This document shows, one piece after another, positions 1 to 6,795 of a stretch of DNA of 12,850 nt. The stretch's first letter is position 1. The number at the start of each line of letters is the position of its first letter. The position numbers and the translations under genes were made by a program. Origin of the DNA: an uncultured Parabacteroides sp. (GTDB taxonomy: Bacteria; Bacteroidota; Bacteroidia; Bacteroidales; Tannerellaceae); contig CAKUZF010000058.1 of assembly GCA_934718155.1 (NCBI GenBank), forward strand, positions 1-12,850, given 5' to 3'. Below the pieces are notes generated by a model. It was not told the origin of the DNA, ran no database searches, and was given only the letters and a program-made list of their open reading frames with translations.

Positions 1-31
1 GCGTAACAGTGGGAGAGTAGGTAGCCGCCGT
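1..31 (+). rRNA. 5S ribosomal RNA, 3' end only (partial)
   Basis: The first bases match the conserved 3' part of bacterial 5S rRNA: the GTGGGAGAGTAGG arm of helices IV/V, then TAGCCGCC, which would pair with the 5' end of 5S (outside the window) to form helix I. The mature 3' end is estimated at about base 28-32, just before the TTTT. A strong terminator follows at once. 5S is usually the last gene of a bacterial rRNA operon, so an rRNA operon reading rightward probably ends here. The rest of the gene is off the left edge. Confidence 0.88.
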
Positions 32-42
32 TTTAGGTAGGA

Positions 43-76
43 GGGCGTCAGTCTGAAAAGATTGACGCCCTTTTTT
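43..76 (+). terminator. Rho-independent terminator of the rRNA operon
   Basis: A 12-bp stem (43-54 pairing with 59-70, one G-T pair) is closed by a GAAA tetraloop at 55-58 and followed by six T residues (71-76). A GC-rich stem, a stable tetraloop and a T-tract right after 5S rRNA make this a textbook intrinsic terminator. The T-tract also supplies part of the next promoter. Confidence 0.93.
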
Positions 77-104
77 GTTATATGCGTAATAAATTGTACT
101 TTTG
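74..104 (+). promoter_or_regulatory. Bacteroidetes-type promoter for the coiled-coil gene
   Basis: TTTG at 74-77 and TACTTTTG at 97-104 are separated by exactly 19 bases. This fits the Bacteroidetes housekeeping sigma consensus (TTTG, 19-21 bases, TAnnTTTG). The -7 box ends 32 bases before the ATG at 137. The -33 element is made from the last three T residues of the rRNA terminator plus the next G, so terminator and promoter overlap. Confidence 0.75.
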
Positions 105-136
105 CGAACTATTATACTAAGCATAAAAAGTCTTGT

Positions 137-1042
137 ATGGATATTGAAAAGAAAGAAAATAAAGAGGTAAATAAATTATCGCTATTGATTGTGGCGATTA
201 TCGTATTAGTACTGATCATTGCAGGTGCGGGTTATTACATCTATCAGCAGAAACAGCAGATGGATGATTTAGCGCAAACTTTTAGTTTGGAAAAAGAAGA
301 GTTAGAGGATGAGTTTAACGAACTTTCTTTGCAATATGAGGGCTATAAATTCAGTGTAGGAAATGATTCTTTGATTGCTTTGCTATCCACTGAGCAAGCC
401 AAAGTGCAACGCCTTTTAGAGGAATTGCGTACGGTGAAAGCAACCAATGCTAAAGAGATTTCTCGACTGAAGAAAGAGTTGGCAACCTTACGCAAGATCA
501 TGCGCAACTATGTGCAGCAGATCGACTCGTTGAATAGAGAGAATGAACAGCTGAAGGTGGAAAAGAAAGAGGCTGTTCAGAAATACAAACAAGCGACATC
601 GCAGGCGGCGACTCTCAAGAAAGAGAAAGAGAAGTTAACAGAAAGAGTAACTTTAGCGAGCCGTTTGGATGCTACTGATATCCAGGTAACTCCGGTCAAT
701 GGACGAGGTAAGTTGGCGAAGCGAATCAAGAACATGCAACAATTTGTCGTGAACTTCCAAATTGCGAAAAATATCACGGCTCCTGTAGGTGAAAAAGCTG
801 TGTATGTACGCATTATGAAACCGGATGATGATATCTTGATGAAGAACCGGTCGGATGTTTTTGCTTTTGAAGGGAAGGAAATAGGTTATTCGATGAAAAG
901 AATGATCGAATATGAAGGTGAAGATGTCGCAGTTACGATGTATTGGGATATAGAGGAGTTCCTTTCTCCTGGGACATATAGAGTGGATATATTTGCGGAT
1001 GGCAATATGATAGGCCGCAAGAGCTTCTCGATTAAAGATTAA
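137..1042 (+). CDS. Membrane-anchored coiled-coil protein with C-terminal beta-rich domain, function unknown
   Basis: This 301-residue protein is not assigned to a characterised family. It starts with a short charged cytoplasmic tail (1-13), then one hydrophobic helix (about 14-36) that probably acts as an uncleaved signal anchor. A long charged, heptad-like region follows (about 38-175, weaker near 65-85), rich in Glu, Lys, Leu and Gln. The last 125 residues look beta-rich and end in SPGTYRVDIFADG (277-289), which resembles an Ig-like or other beta-sandwich edge. The ATG at 137 was chosen because an upstream ATG at 62 lies inside the rRNA terminator and before the promoter, and would add 25 residues ahead of the natural anchor. 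The gene is monocistronic, between the rRNA terminator and a terminator at 1073-1111. Its base composition is AT-rich (about 37% GC in one 60-base sample, versus about 57% in a sample of proS). A periplasmic or envelope scaffold role is inference only. Confidence 0.85.
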   Translation: MDIEKKENKEVNKLSLLIVAIIVLVLIIAGAGYYIYQQKQQMDDLAQTFSLEKEELEDEFNELSLQYEGYKFSVGNDSLIALLSTEQAKVQRLLEELRTVKATNAKEISRLKKELATLRKIMRNYVQQIDSLNRENEQLKVEKKEAVQKYKQATSQAATLKKEKEKLTERVTLASRLDATDIQVTPVNGRGKLAKRIKNMQQFVVNFQIAKNITAPVGEKAVYVRIMKPDDDILMKNRSDVFAFEGKEIGYSMKRMIEYEGEDVAVTMYWDIEEFLSPGTYRVDIFADGNMIGRKSFSIKD

Positions 1043-1072
1043 GGTCTTTCAATAGAATAAACGAGAATGATT

Positions 1073-1111
1073 AAAGCCCGAATAAGAGTAGAAGTTGCTT
1101 ATTCGGGCTTT
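1073..1111. terminator. Convergent terminator between the coiled-coil gene and the hydrolase gene
   Basis: A perfect 14-bp inverted repeat (1073-1086 with 1098-1111) has an 11-base loop, and a run of T residues spans its end on the plus strand (1109-1114). It lies between two convergent genes (stops at 1042 and 1138). The minus strand has a shorter, interrupted T-tract after the hairpin, so it may work in both directions, but most clearly for the rightward gene. Confidence 0.88.
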
Positions 1112-1137
1112 TTTATGTTGAGAGGAATGAGTTCTGG

Positions 1138-2121
1138 TTACAGATTGGATTTTAGATAGTCTTCGATTGTGAAAGAGTGTTCTTGCAGTGTGTCGTTAGG
1201 CAGTTTCGATGAAGCTTGAATGACCAATGGCTCATTATGCATCACTTGCCTATCTAGGAAACTGAGGATATCAAACAACTGGGTATGCATAGGAGTGGAG
1301 GAAACCTCATGGCCTGCCTTGCTTATTCGATAGAACGCATAGGGCACTTTTGCGGCCTCTAAGCTTTCTGCGATTTTAGCGGATCCCCATAATCCTCCCA
1401 GTCCTGGAATGCTGGCAGCACGATAAGGTACTATAGGGTCGGCATCTCCATGGAAAAGCATAATCGGACAAGGAGATTGAGGCCATTGTGGCGAGTTGAT
1501 ATCGGCAATGGCACCAGCGAAAGACACTACGCCTGCATAGCGAAACTCTTTTGGGAGAAAAGAGTGTGAAGTGTTATTTTGACACAATTGATATTCAGCT
1601 TGCAGCACGCTAATCGCTCCGGCACTTGATCCGCTCAGAATGATTCGCTGTGGGTCGATTTGCCATTCTTCGCTGTGGTCAATAACATAGTTGGTGGCTG
1701 TATAGAGATCGAAAACAGCGGTTTGAATGGCTGTTTGCAGTGCATCCATGAAGTCAGTTGGTTGGTTGACTTGCGACGCATCGAAATCTTTCAAGGTTGT
1801 TCGATAGTCTGTAGATATAACGGTATAGCCCTGTTTGGCGAAGAACTCGAAAAACTCAGTGTAATCTGTCGACGCTCGATCGCCTCCTTTGAATCCTCCT
1901 CCGAAAGCAAAGAGAATGACGGGGCTTTTCTTGCTCTGTTTGGAATAGTCGTTGGTAGCTGTATAGCGATCCATCCGTAACGTGTCGTTCCCTTGTATAG
2001 CGAATATTTCTGTTTGCTTCTTGATTTGTTGTGTAGCTGCTGTCGTAGCTTTTTGTTGGCATCCCATGCATGCCAAAAGTATGCCCAATAGGCATCCTGC
2101 TAATAAATGCTTCTGTCTCAT
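1138..2121 (-). CDS. Lipoprotein alpha/beta-hydrolase (esterase/lipase-like)
   Basis: This 327-residue protein is probably a lipid-anchored hydrolase of the alpha/beta-hydrolase fold, acting on an ester substrate that cannot be named from sequence. The N-terminus has a basic start, a hydrophobic core and a lipobox-like LLAC (15-18), so Cys18 is the likely lipidated residue. Cys21 is a weaker alternative. The oxyanion-hole region is FAFGGGFKGGD (71-81). The nucleophile elbow GSSAG puts the catalytic Ser at 166. HGDADPIVPY (224-233) gives a probable acid at Asp228, and AGHE gives the catalytic His at 271. The catalytic order Ser, Asp, His is intact and the length is normal for a secreted esterase. 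The gene follows the beta-galactosidase in the same direction, but a hairpin terminator lies between them, so they need not be co-transcribed. No convincing promoter was found in 2122-2150. A carbohydrate-esterase role beside the galactosidase is possible but is inference. Confidence 0.88.
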   Translation of the reverse strand: MRQKHLLAGCLLGILLACMGCQQKATTAATQQIKKQTEIFAIQGNDTLRMDRYTATNDYSKQSKKSPVILFAFGGGFKGGDRASTDYTEFFEFFAKQGYTVISTDYRTTLKDFDASQVNQPTDFMDALQTAIQTAVFDLYTATNYVIDHSEEWQIDPQRIILSGSSAGAISVLQAEYQLCQNNTSHSFLPKEFRYAGVVSFAGAIADINSPQWPQSPCPIMLFHGDADPIVPYRAASIPGLGGLWGSAKIAESLEAAKVPYAFYRISKAGHEVSSTPMHTQLFDILSFLDRQVMHNEPLVIQASSKLPNDTLQEHSFTIEDYLKSNL

Positions 2122-2150
2122 GATTATCGAAATTTTTAATGCAATGAGAA

Positions 2151-2183
2151 AGAAACGCCGCCCAAAGACCGGGCGGCGTTTCT
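2151..2183 (-). terminator. Terminator downstream of the beta-galactosidase gene
   Basis: A 13-bp perfect stem (2151-2163 with 2171-2183), very GC-rich in its centre, encloses a 7-base loop. It begins 24 bases past the lacZ stop in the leftward direction and is followed by a pyrimidine-rich, T-containing tract. It should stop most lacZ transcripts before the hydrolase gene. The T-tract is imperfect, so some read-through is possible. Confidence 0.8.
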
Positions 2184-2206
2184 TGTAATTAGACTGAATT
2201 CTCTAT

Positions 2207-5200
2207 TTACTCAATCTCGATATTGTGTTGGATCGGTTTGAGTAAGAATGTGAAGGTGTAGTCGCCGTAAGGAATTTGGTATTCCGGGCGTGCGATACGG
2301 CCCCAGCTGTCTTCGCATCCTAAGCCCATCTGCACTTTCTCGAAGAGGAAGTTTGTCAGGTTGGCTTCGTCCACCTCGGGGGAGTGGCGTTGTGCTTTCT
2401 GCTCGCCATCGTCGAGCGATTCCATGGTGTAATGGAGCGCTGAAGCAGAGAAGGGCTCTGCGGCTACCACCTCTATACCATTGCCAGCCTTGTTGAAGAG
2501 TCTCCACCAGCGAATGTCACTCTTTGTTCCGTTCTCTTGTGGACGGATATAAGAGTAGAACTGCTCATCGACGGTCTGGCGATAGATGCCTAAGTTTGCG
2601 TTGCCTTTGCGATCGATATAGTTTTCCACCGGACCACGGCCGTAGTACTCAATCTCGCTGAAGCATTTCGGCATAGGCATCTGCATACCGAAGCGGAACA
2701 TGTTAGATACCTTGGCGTTCTTATCCGCTGTCATCTGCTCGTTAACGAGGATTGCTCCCTCGTTGTTGATGCGATAAGTCATGGCTAACTTCGCAGAAAC
2801 TGCGGGCATCTCATAAACCGCCTCGACAACGGCTAAGCCCTCTTCCATGTGTTGGTTCAGGCTAGTCAGTTTCATGATTGGGTTCTTCCAGTCGGCATAC
2901 TTCTTCTGCAAGTTTGCGCCGAAGTCGTTGTCGGTCGGTGCACGCCAGAAGTTCGGCTTCAAAGCCTCACCGTCGAGCAGGATGTCTTGTCCCTTCACGG
3001 TGTATTTCGTTAGGAAGCCACTCTTTCGATTGAACTCTGCTTGGAAGTCATTGCCCGAGACGATCAGATAATTGAGATCGTTATCTGTTATGGCAGGTTC
3101 TACGGTCTTTATGTTGCTCTGTGTCGCATTCGCCAACTTCATCTCTGGTGCCTTGTATGGATTCAGCGTGAGTTGATCTTTAGCCACCTCGTGACCAGCG
3201 GGAAGCAAGCCTTCGCGGTTCTTCAATTTATAAGAGATGTTGAGCAAAAATTCAGTGCACTGACAAACCTTTCCGAGGTCTAATTTCAGTGTAGCGGTTT
3301 GCTGCGGAGCCACTTTTAAGTCGTCGATACGACCACTGCGGAGCACCTTGCCGCCCTTCAACACTTCCCACTCTAAGTAATAAGCCGAAAGGTCGCGGAA
3401 GAAGTTCTCATTATAGATCTTGATCTCGCCGTTCTTCAAGTCGTTGCCCGCTGTAGTCCAGATGTTCTGATAGTAGTAGCCTACCTCATACATGTGAGGG
3501 TTGGGCACACGGTCTGGGCTGATCAGTCCGTTGTCGCAGAAGTTGTTGTCGCTGGCGTCAAAACGGTTAAAGTCGCCACCATACGCATAAATCATCTTTC
3601 CATTCTTGCCTTTCCAGCGAGCCGACTGATCGACGAAGTCCCAAATGAAGCCTCCTTGATACTTCGGATACTTACGAACCAGATCCCAATACTCTTTGAA
3701 TCCACCTTCAGAATTACCCATTGCGTGTGCATACTCGCATTGGATCAATGGCTTTTGTTGCGAATCGTCTTCGCAATACTGGGCGCACGATTCGTAGCCT
3801 AAGTACATCGGGCAGTAGATGTCGGTTTTACCCGTTTTCGCTGCCTGCTCATATTGCACGGCACGTGAGGGATCCTCTGCCTTTATCCAGTCGTAGGCCG
3901 CTTCGAAGTTCTGTCCGTAACCGGCCTCATTGCCCAACGACCAGAAGATGATGCTCGGGTGGTTGAAGCCTCGTTGCACGTTGCGCTGGTTGCGCTCCAT
4001 GTGCGCCTTTGCAAATGCGGGATTCTTAGCCAAGGTCTCGTCGTCATAGCCCATACCGTGCGACTCAATATTCGCCTCGGCTACGACATAGATTCCATAT
4101 TGATCGCACAGGTCATACCACAGGTTCGCATCCGGGTAATGGCATGTACGTACGGCATTCAGGTTGAACTTCTTCATGATCTGAATGTCTTGGATCATGC
4201 GCTCGCGCGAGAGCACATAGCCACCGTCGGGGTCCATCTCATGACGGTCTGCTCCCTTGAACAAAACCGGCTGACCATTCACCAAGATCTGCGCATTCTT
4301 CAACTCGATCTTGCGGAAGCCAACCTTCACGGGTATCACCTCCAAAGTCTTGCCGCCCTGTTTCAGCGTAGCGCGCAAGGTGTATAAGTAGGGGGTCTCG
4401 GCCGACCATTTGCTCGGATTGCTTACGTCGATCTTCGCCAGGGTCTTGCCCGAAGCGGCTACGGTTTGTTGTGCGACAGGCTTGCCCGAGGCATCGAGCA
4501 GTTCTAACTCTACCGTTCCTTTCCCTTTCACATCCATAGCGATCGACAAGGATCCGTCTTTGTAGCTTGCGTCCAAGTCGGGCGTGACACGGATGTCGGC
4601 GATCTGTTGATGATTGCGAGCGTAAAGATAGCAATCGCGGCCTACGCCAGAGTAACGGAAAAAGTCTTGGTCTTCAAGATAGGTTCCATCACACCAACGG
4701 AACACTTGGAAGGCGATCAAGTTCTTCTGTCCGGGCTTCAGGTAGCGTGTTAGGTCGAACTCGGCCTCCAGTTTGCTGTCTTCGCTGTAGCCCACGTATT
4801 GTCCATTCACCCAAATGTACATGTTCGAGGTGACGGAGCCAAAGTGCGCCATGATCTGTTTGCCTTTCCAGTCGGCGGGCACCTCGATCTCTCGGCGATA
4901 AGAACCCACATGATTCTCAACGGTAGGCACTTGGGGAGGATTATTCTTGAATTGTTCACGCCAGGGGTAACCAACATTCACGTAGATCGGATCGCCATAG
5001 CCATTCAGTTCCCAAACGGCAGGCACTTGCATGTTGCCCCAGCCTTTGTCGTTGTAGCCAACTTTCCAGAAGTCGGTAGGGCGAGCATCTGCGTTGCGCA
5101 CCCAGAAGAACTTCCAAGTGCCGTTCAATGTCATGAAGTTGGAAGATAGCTCTTTATCTGCCTTTTTTGCCATGTCGGCATTCTCGTAGGCAAAATAATT

Positions 5201-5317
5201 CGTGTGCATAGGCGCACGGTTGACGGCGTTGACGTTGGGATCAAGCCATTCGTTCGACTGAGCCGACGCTGTAAAAGCGAGAGCAAGCATCAGTCCGGAC
5301 ATCCATTGTCTTTTCAT
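2207..5317 (-). CDS. lacZ: Exported GH2 beta-galactosidase (LacZ-type, full length)
   Basis: This 1036-residue enzyme should hydrolyse terminal beta-galactosides, by family resemblance to LacZ-type glycoside hydrolase family 2. A typical signal peptide (about 1-19, ending FTASA/Q) sends it to the periplasm or beyond, unlike cytoplasmic E. coli LacZ. Domains in order: sugar-binding jelly roll (about 55-235, with NGQYVGYSEDSKLEAEFDLT at 171-190), Ig-like domain (about 237-335), TIM barrel (about 337-630), a linker beta domain (about 640-740), and the large C-terminal Bgal_small_N-type domain (about 755-1030). The acid/base Glu is E464 in SLGNEAGYG, and the nucleophile is E528 in IQCEYAHAMGN. 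GGFIWDFVDQ (555-564) is also conserved. Length matches the family and nothing is broken. It has its own promoter just upstream and a terminator downstream, so it is probably a single-gene unit. No SusC/SusD pair or sugar regulator is nearby, so this is not a visible polysaccharide utilization locus. Other beta-glycosides remain possible substrates. Confidence 0.95.
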   Translation of the reverse strand: MKRQWMSGLMLALAFTASAQSNEWLDPNVNAVNRAPMHTNYFAYENADMAKKADKELSSNFMTLNGTWKFFWVRNADARPTDFWKVGYNDKGWGNMQVPAVWELNGYGDPIYVNVGYPWREQFKNNPPQVPTVENHVGSYRREIEVPADWKGKQIMAHFGSVTSNMYIWVNGQYVGYSEDSKLEAEFDLTRYLKPGQKNLIAFQVFRWCDGTYLEDQDFFRYSGVGRDCYLYARNHQQIADIRVTPDLDASYKDGSLSIAMDVKGKGTVELELLDASGKPVAQQTVAASGKTLAKIDVSNPSKWSAETPYLYTLRATLKQGGKTLEVIPVKVGFRKIELKNAQILVNGQPVLFKGADRHEMDPDGGYVLSRERMIQDIQIMKKFNLNAVRTCHYPDANLWYDLCDQYGIYVVAEANIESHGMGYDDETLAKNPAFAKAHMERNQRNVQRGFNHPSIIFWSLGNEAGYGQNFEAAYDWIKAEDPSRAVQYEQAAKTGKTDIYCPMYLGYESCAQYCEDDSQQKPLIQCEYAHAMGNSEGGFKEYWDLVRKYPKYQGGFIWDFVDQSARWKGKNGKMIYAYGGDFNRFDASDNNFCDNGLISPDRVPNPHMYEVGYYYQNIWTTAGNDLKNGEIKIYNENFFRDLSAYYLEWEVLKGGKVLRSGRIDDLKVAPQQTATLKLDLGKVCQCTEFLLNISYKLKNREGLLPAGHEVAKDQLTLNPYKAPEMKLANATQSNIKTVEPAITDNDLNYLIVSGNDFQAEFNRKSGFLTKYTVKGQDILLDGEALKPNFWRAPTDNDFGANLQKKYADWKNPIMKLTSLNQHMEEGLAVVEAVYEMPAVSAKLAMTYRINNEGAILVNEQMTADKNAKVSNMFRFGMQMPMPKCFSEIEYYGRGPVENYIDRKGNANLGIYRQTVDEQFYSYIRPQENGTKSDIRWWRLFNKAGNGIEVVAAEPFSASALHYTMESLDDGEQKAQRHSPEVDEANLTNFLFEKVQMGLGCEDSWGRIARPEYQIPYGDYTFTFLLKPIQHNIEIE

Positions 5318-5354
5318 GCTATTCTTTTATTTAATGTGTTTTATATCTATATTG

Positions 5355-5387
5355 CAAAGTTAAAAATAAAAATCAGGTCTGTGCCAA
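5355..5387 (-). promoter_or_regulatory. Probable lacZ promoter
   Basis: On the minus strand, TTGG (5387-5384) and TAACTTTG (5362-5355) are separated by 21 bases, within the Bacteroidetes 19-21 base spacing. The -7 box matches TAnnTTTG exactly. The -33 element is a weaker TTG match. The box ends 37 bases before the lacZ ATG and the promoter begins 15 bases past the ispE stop. The leader is AT-rich with no strong Shine-Dalgarno sequence. No terminator was seen between ispE and this promoter. Confidence 0.68.
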
Positions 5388-5402
5388 TCGGGGAGGAAAA
5401 CA

Positions 5403-6215
5403 TTAAAGAGCGCCTTCCCAGACAAAGCAATCAGAGAAAAGAGGTTCTCCTTTTAGGTGAGTTGCCTCGTTGAACAACCCAAATACCGATGAGCCTGATC
5501 CTGACATCGAGGCGTAAATCGCTCCCTTTGCGTAGAGCTTCTCCTTGATTTGCTCAATACGTGTATGTTTCGGGAAAACGCTGGCTTCGAAATCGTTCAC
5601 CATTAATTCTTTCCATTCCGTTACAGGCCTTTTTGCGATTTCTTTCAAGCTGCGCATCGGTTGGCGGGGCGTAACATTGGCATATGCCTCAGGGGTGGAG
5701 ACGGCGATGTCGGGCTTAACCAGGCAAAGGTGATACCCCTGCAACGAGAGCGAGATGGGCTCGAAGCAATTGCCTGTGCCCGTCGCAAACACGGGCTGGT
5801 TGCGGATGAAGAACGGACAGTCCGCACCGATCGGTGCTACGATCGTCTCCAGTTCATCGGGCGTCAAACCCAACTGGCAGAAATCATTTACTAAACGCAA
5901 TAAAAAGGCAGCGTCGGCCGATCCTCCACCTAATCCGGCTCCGAAAGGAATAGCCTTCAGCAGGTGAATCGCCAAGGGAGGAACCTCGCGCACCTTTCGC
6001 AGCGCGTTCAAGGCACGCACCACCAAGTTTTTCTCGGGCGGCGCATCCACGGGGATGCCTGTCGCCTGAAAACTGTCGGTCTCGGCCGAGACCACCTCAA
6101 GTGCCTCTTTGACGGGGATGGGATAGAAGATCGTCTCGATATTGTGGTAGCCATCGGGGCGTTTACTTACGATGTTCAGTCCTAAGTTGATCTTTGCGTT
6201 AGGAAAACAAATCAT
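5403..6215 (-). CDS. ispE: 4-diphosphocytidyl-2-C-methyl-D-erythritol kinase
   Basis: This cytoplasmic enzyme phosphorylates the 2-hydroxyl of CDP-methylerythritol with ATP, the fourth step of the non-mevalonate (MEP) isoprenoid pathway. The 270-residue product has all the GHMP-kinase motifs: PNAKINLGL at 5-13 with the catalytic Lys at 8, the glycine-rich ATP loop PFGAGLGGGSADAA (90-103), IGADCPFF with the conserved Asp at 132, and the C-terminal GHMP motif MSGSGSSVFG (237-246). The start at 6215 was chosen because the family begins a few residues before the PNAKINLGL motif. A longer reading frame to 6317 would overlap the end of ogt and add 34 unrelated residues. It is the last gene of pepP-ogt-ispE, 37 bases after the ogt stop. 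The N-terminus is short but normal for Bacteroidales. Confidence 0.95.
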   Translation of the reverse strand: MICFPNAKINLGLNIVSKRPDGYHNIETIFYPIPVKEALEVVSAETDSFQATGIPVDAPPEKNLVVRALNALRKVREVPPLAIHLLKAIPFGAGLGGGSADAAFLLRLVNDFCQLGLTPDELETIVAPIGADCPFFIRNQPVFATGTGNCFEPISLSLQGYHLCLVKPDIAVSTPEAYANVTPRQPMRSLKEIAKRPVTEWKELMVNDFEASVFPKHTRIEQIKEKLYAKGAIYASMSGSGSSVFGLFNEATHLKGEPLFSDCFVWEGAL

Positions 6216-6252
6216 CTTTGAATAATGGGTTTTGGTGAGAAAAAAAGAGAGT

Positions 6253-6783
6253 TTAAACCGACCGGAGTCTTGTTTCGAGGAGGAGGAGTTGCTGTTTAGC
6301 CTCCAGCCCTCCCGCATAACCCGTCAGTCGCTTGTTTTGGCCAATCACTCTGTGGCAAGGGATGAGCAGGGAGAGCGGATTGGCTCCAATGGCGTTGGCC
6401 ACGGCTCGCACGGCTTCCGGTCTGCCGATCCGCACGGCCACATCCCTGTATGAGCAGGTGCTGCCATAGGGAATCTGCTGCAAAGCCTTCCATACCTCTT
6501 GCTGAAAAGGGGAGCCTATCGGCCATATAGGGAGGGTGAACGAATCTCGCTCACCCTCGAAATAGGCTTGTAATTGCTTGATTGCCTCTCGAGTCAATGG
6601 TGTCTCGCCTGCTTGAAAGACTGCCTGGGTGGCAGCAGCCACCCGGCGGTCTATTCGTTCTTGGCGAGCCCTGTTGAGCATCCAGTCGCATAGGCACAAT
6701 TGCCCTTCGCAATCTCCCAAGAGCAGCGTGCCGCATGGCGAGTCATACACTTCAGTGTAGAGTGTGCGAATAGGTTGAGGCAT
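6253..6783 (-). CDS. ogt: Methylated-DNA--[protein]-cysteine S-methyltransferase
   Basis: This 176-residue suicide repair enzyme transfers the alkyl group from O6-alkylguanine (and O4-alkylthymine) in DNA to its own cysteine. The C-terminal ATase domain carries the active site PCHRV (142-146) with acceptor Cys143. Upstream, SYRDVAVRIGRPEAVRAVANAIGANP (111-136) holds the helix-turn-helix DNA-binding part, with a candidate arginine finger at R126 and the conserved Asn at 135. GYAGGLEAK (155-163) is the usual downstream motif. The N-terminal domain (1-80) is short, with no Ada-type AraC or metal-binding module, so it is an Ogt/MGMT-type single enzyme rather than the Ada regulator. It starts 12 bases after the pepP stop, indicating co-transcription. 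No strong Shine-Dalgarno sequence is visible, as is usual in this phylum. Confidence 0.95.
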   Translation of the reverse strand: MPQPIRTLYTEVYDSPCGTLLLGDCEGQLCLCDWMLNRARQERIDRRVAAATQAVFQAGETPLTREAIKQLQAYFEGERDSFTLPIWPIGSPFQQEVWKALQQIPYGSTCSYRDVAVRIGRPEAVRAVANAIGANPLSLLIPCHRVIGQNKRLTGYAGGLEAKQQLLLLETRLRSV

Positions 6784-6795
6784 ATCGAAATGGTT

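Noticed and set aside
62..136. Upstream extension of the coiled-coil gene to an ATG at 62
   Set aside because: The ATG is inside the rRNA terminator stem and upstream of the gene's own promoter, so a transcript from that promoter could not contain it.
3959..4387. Open reading frame of 142 codons on the plus strand, opposite lacZ
   Set aside because: It overlaps the intact lacZ catalytic barrel and has no independent start signals or motif.
6216..6317. Upstream extension of ispE to an ATG at 6317
   Set aside because: It would overlap the C-terminal end of ogt and add serine-rich residues not found before the conserved PNAKINLGL motif of the family.
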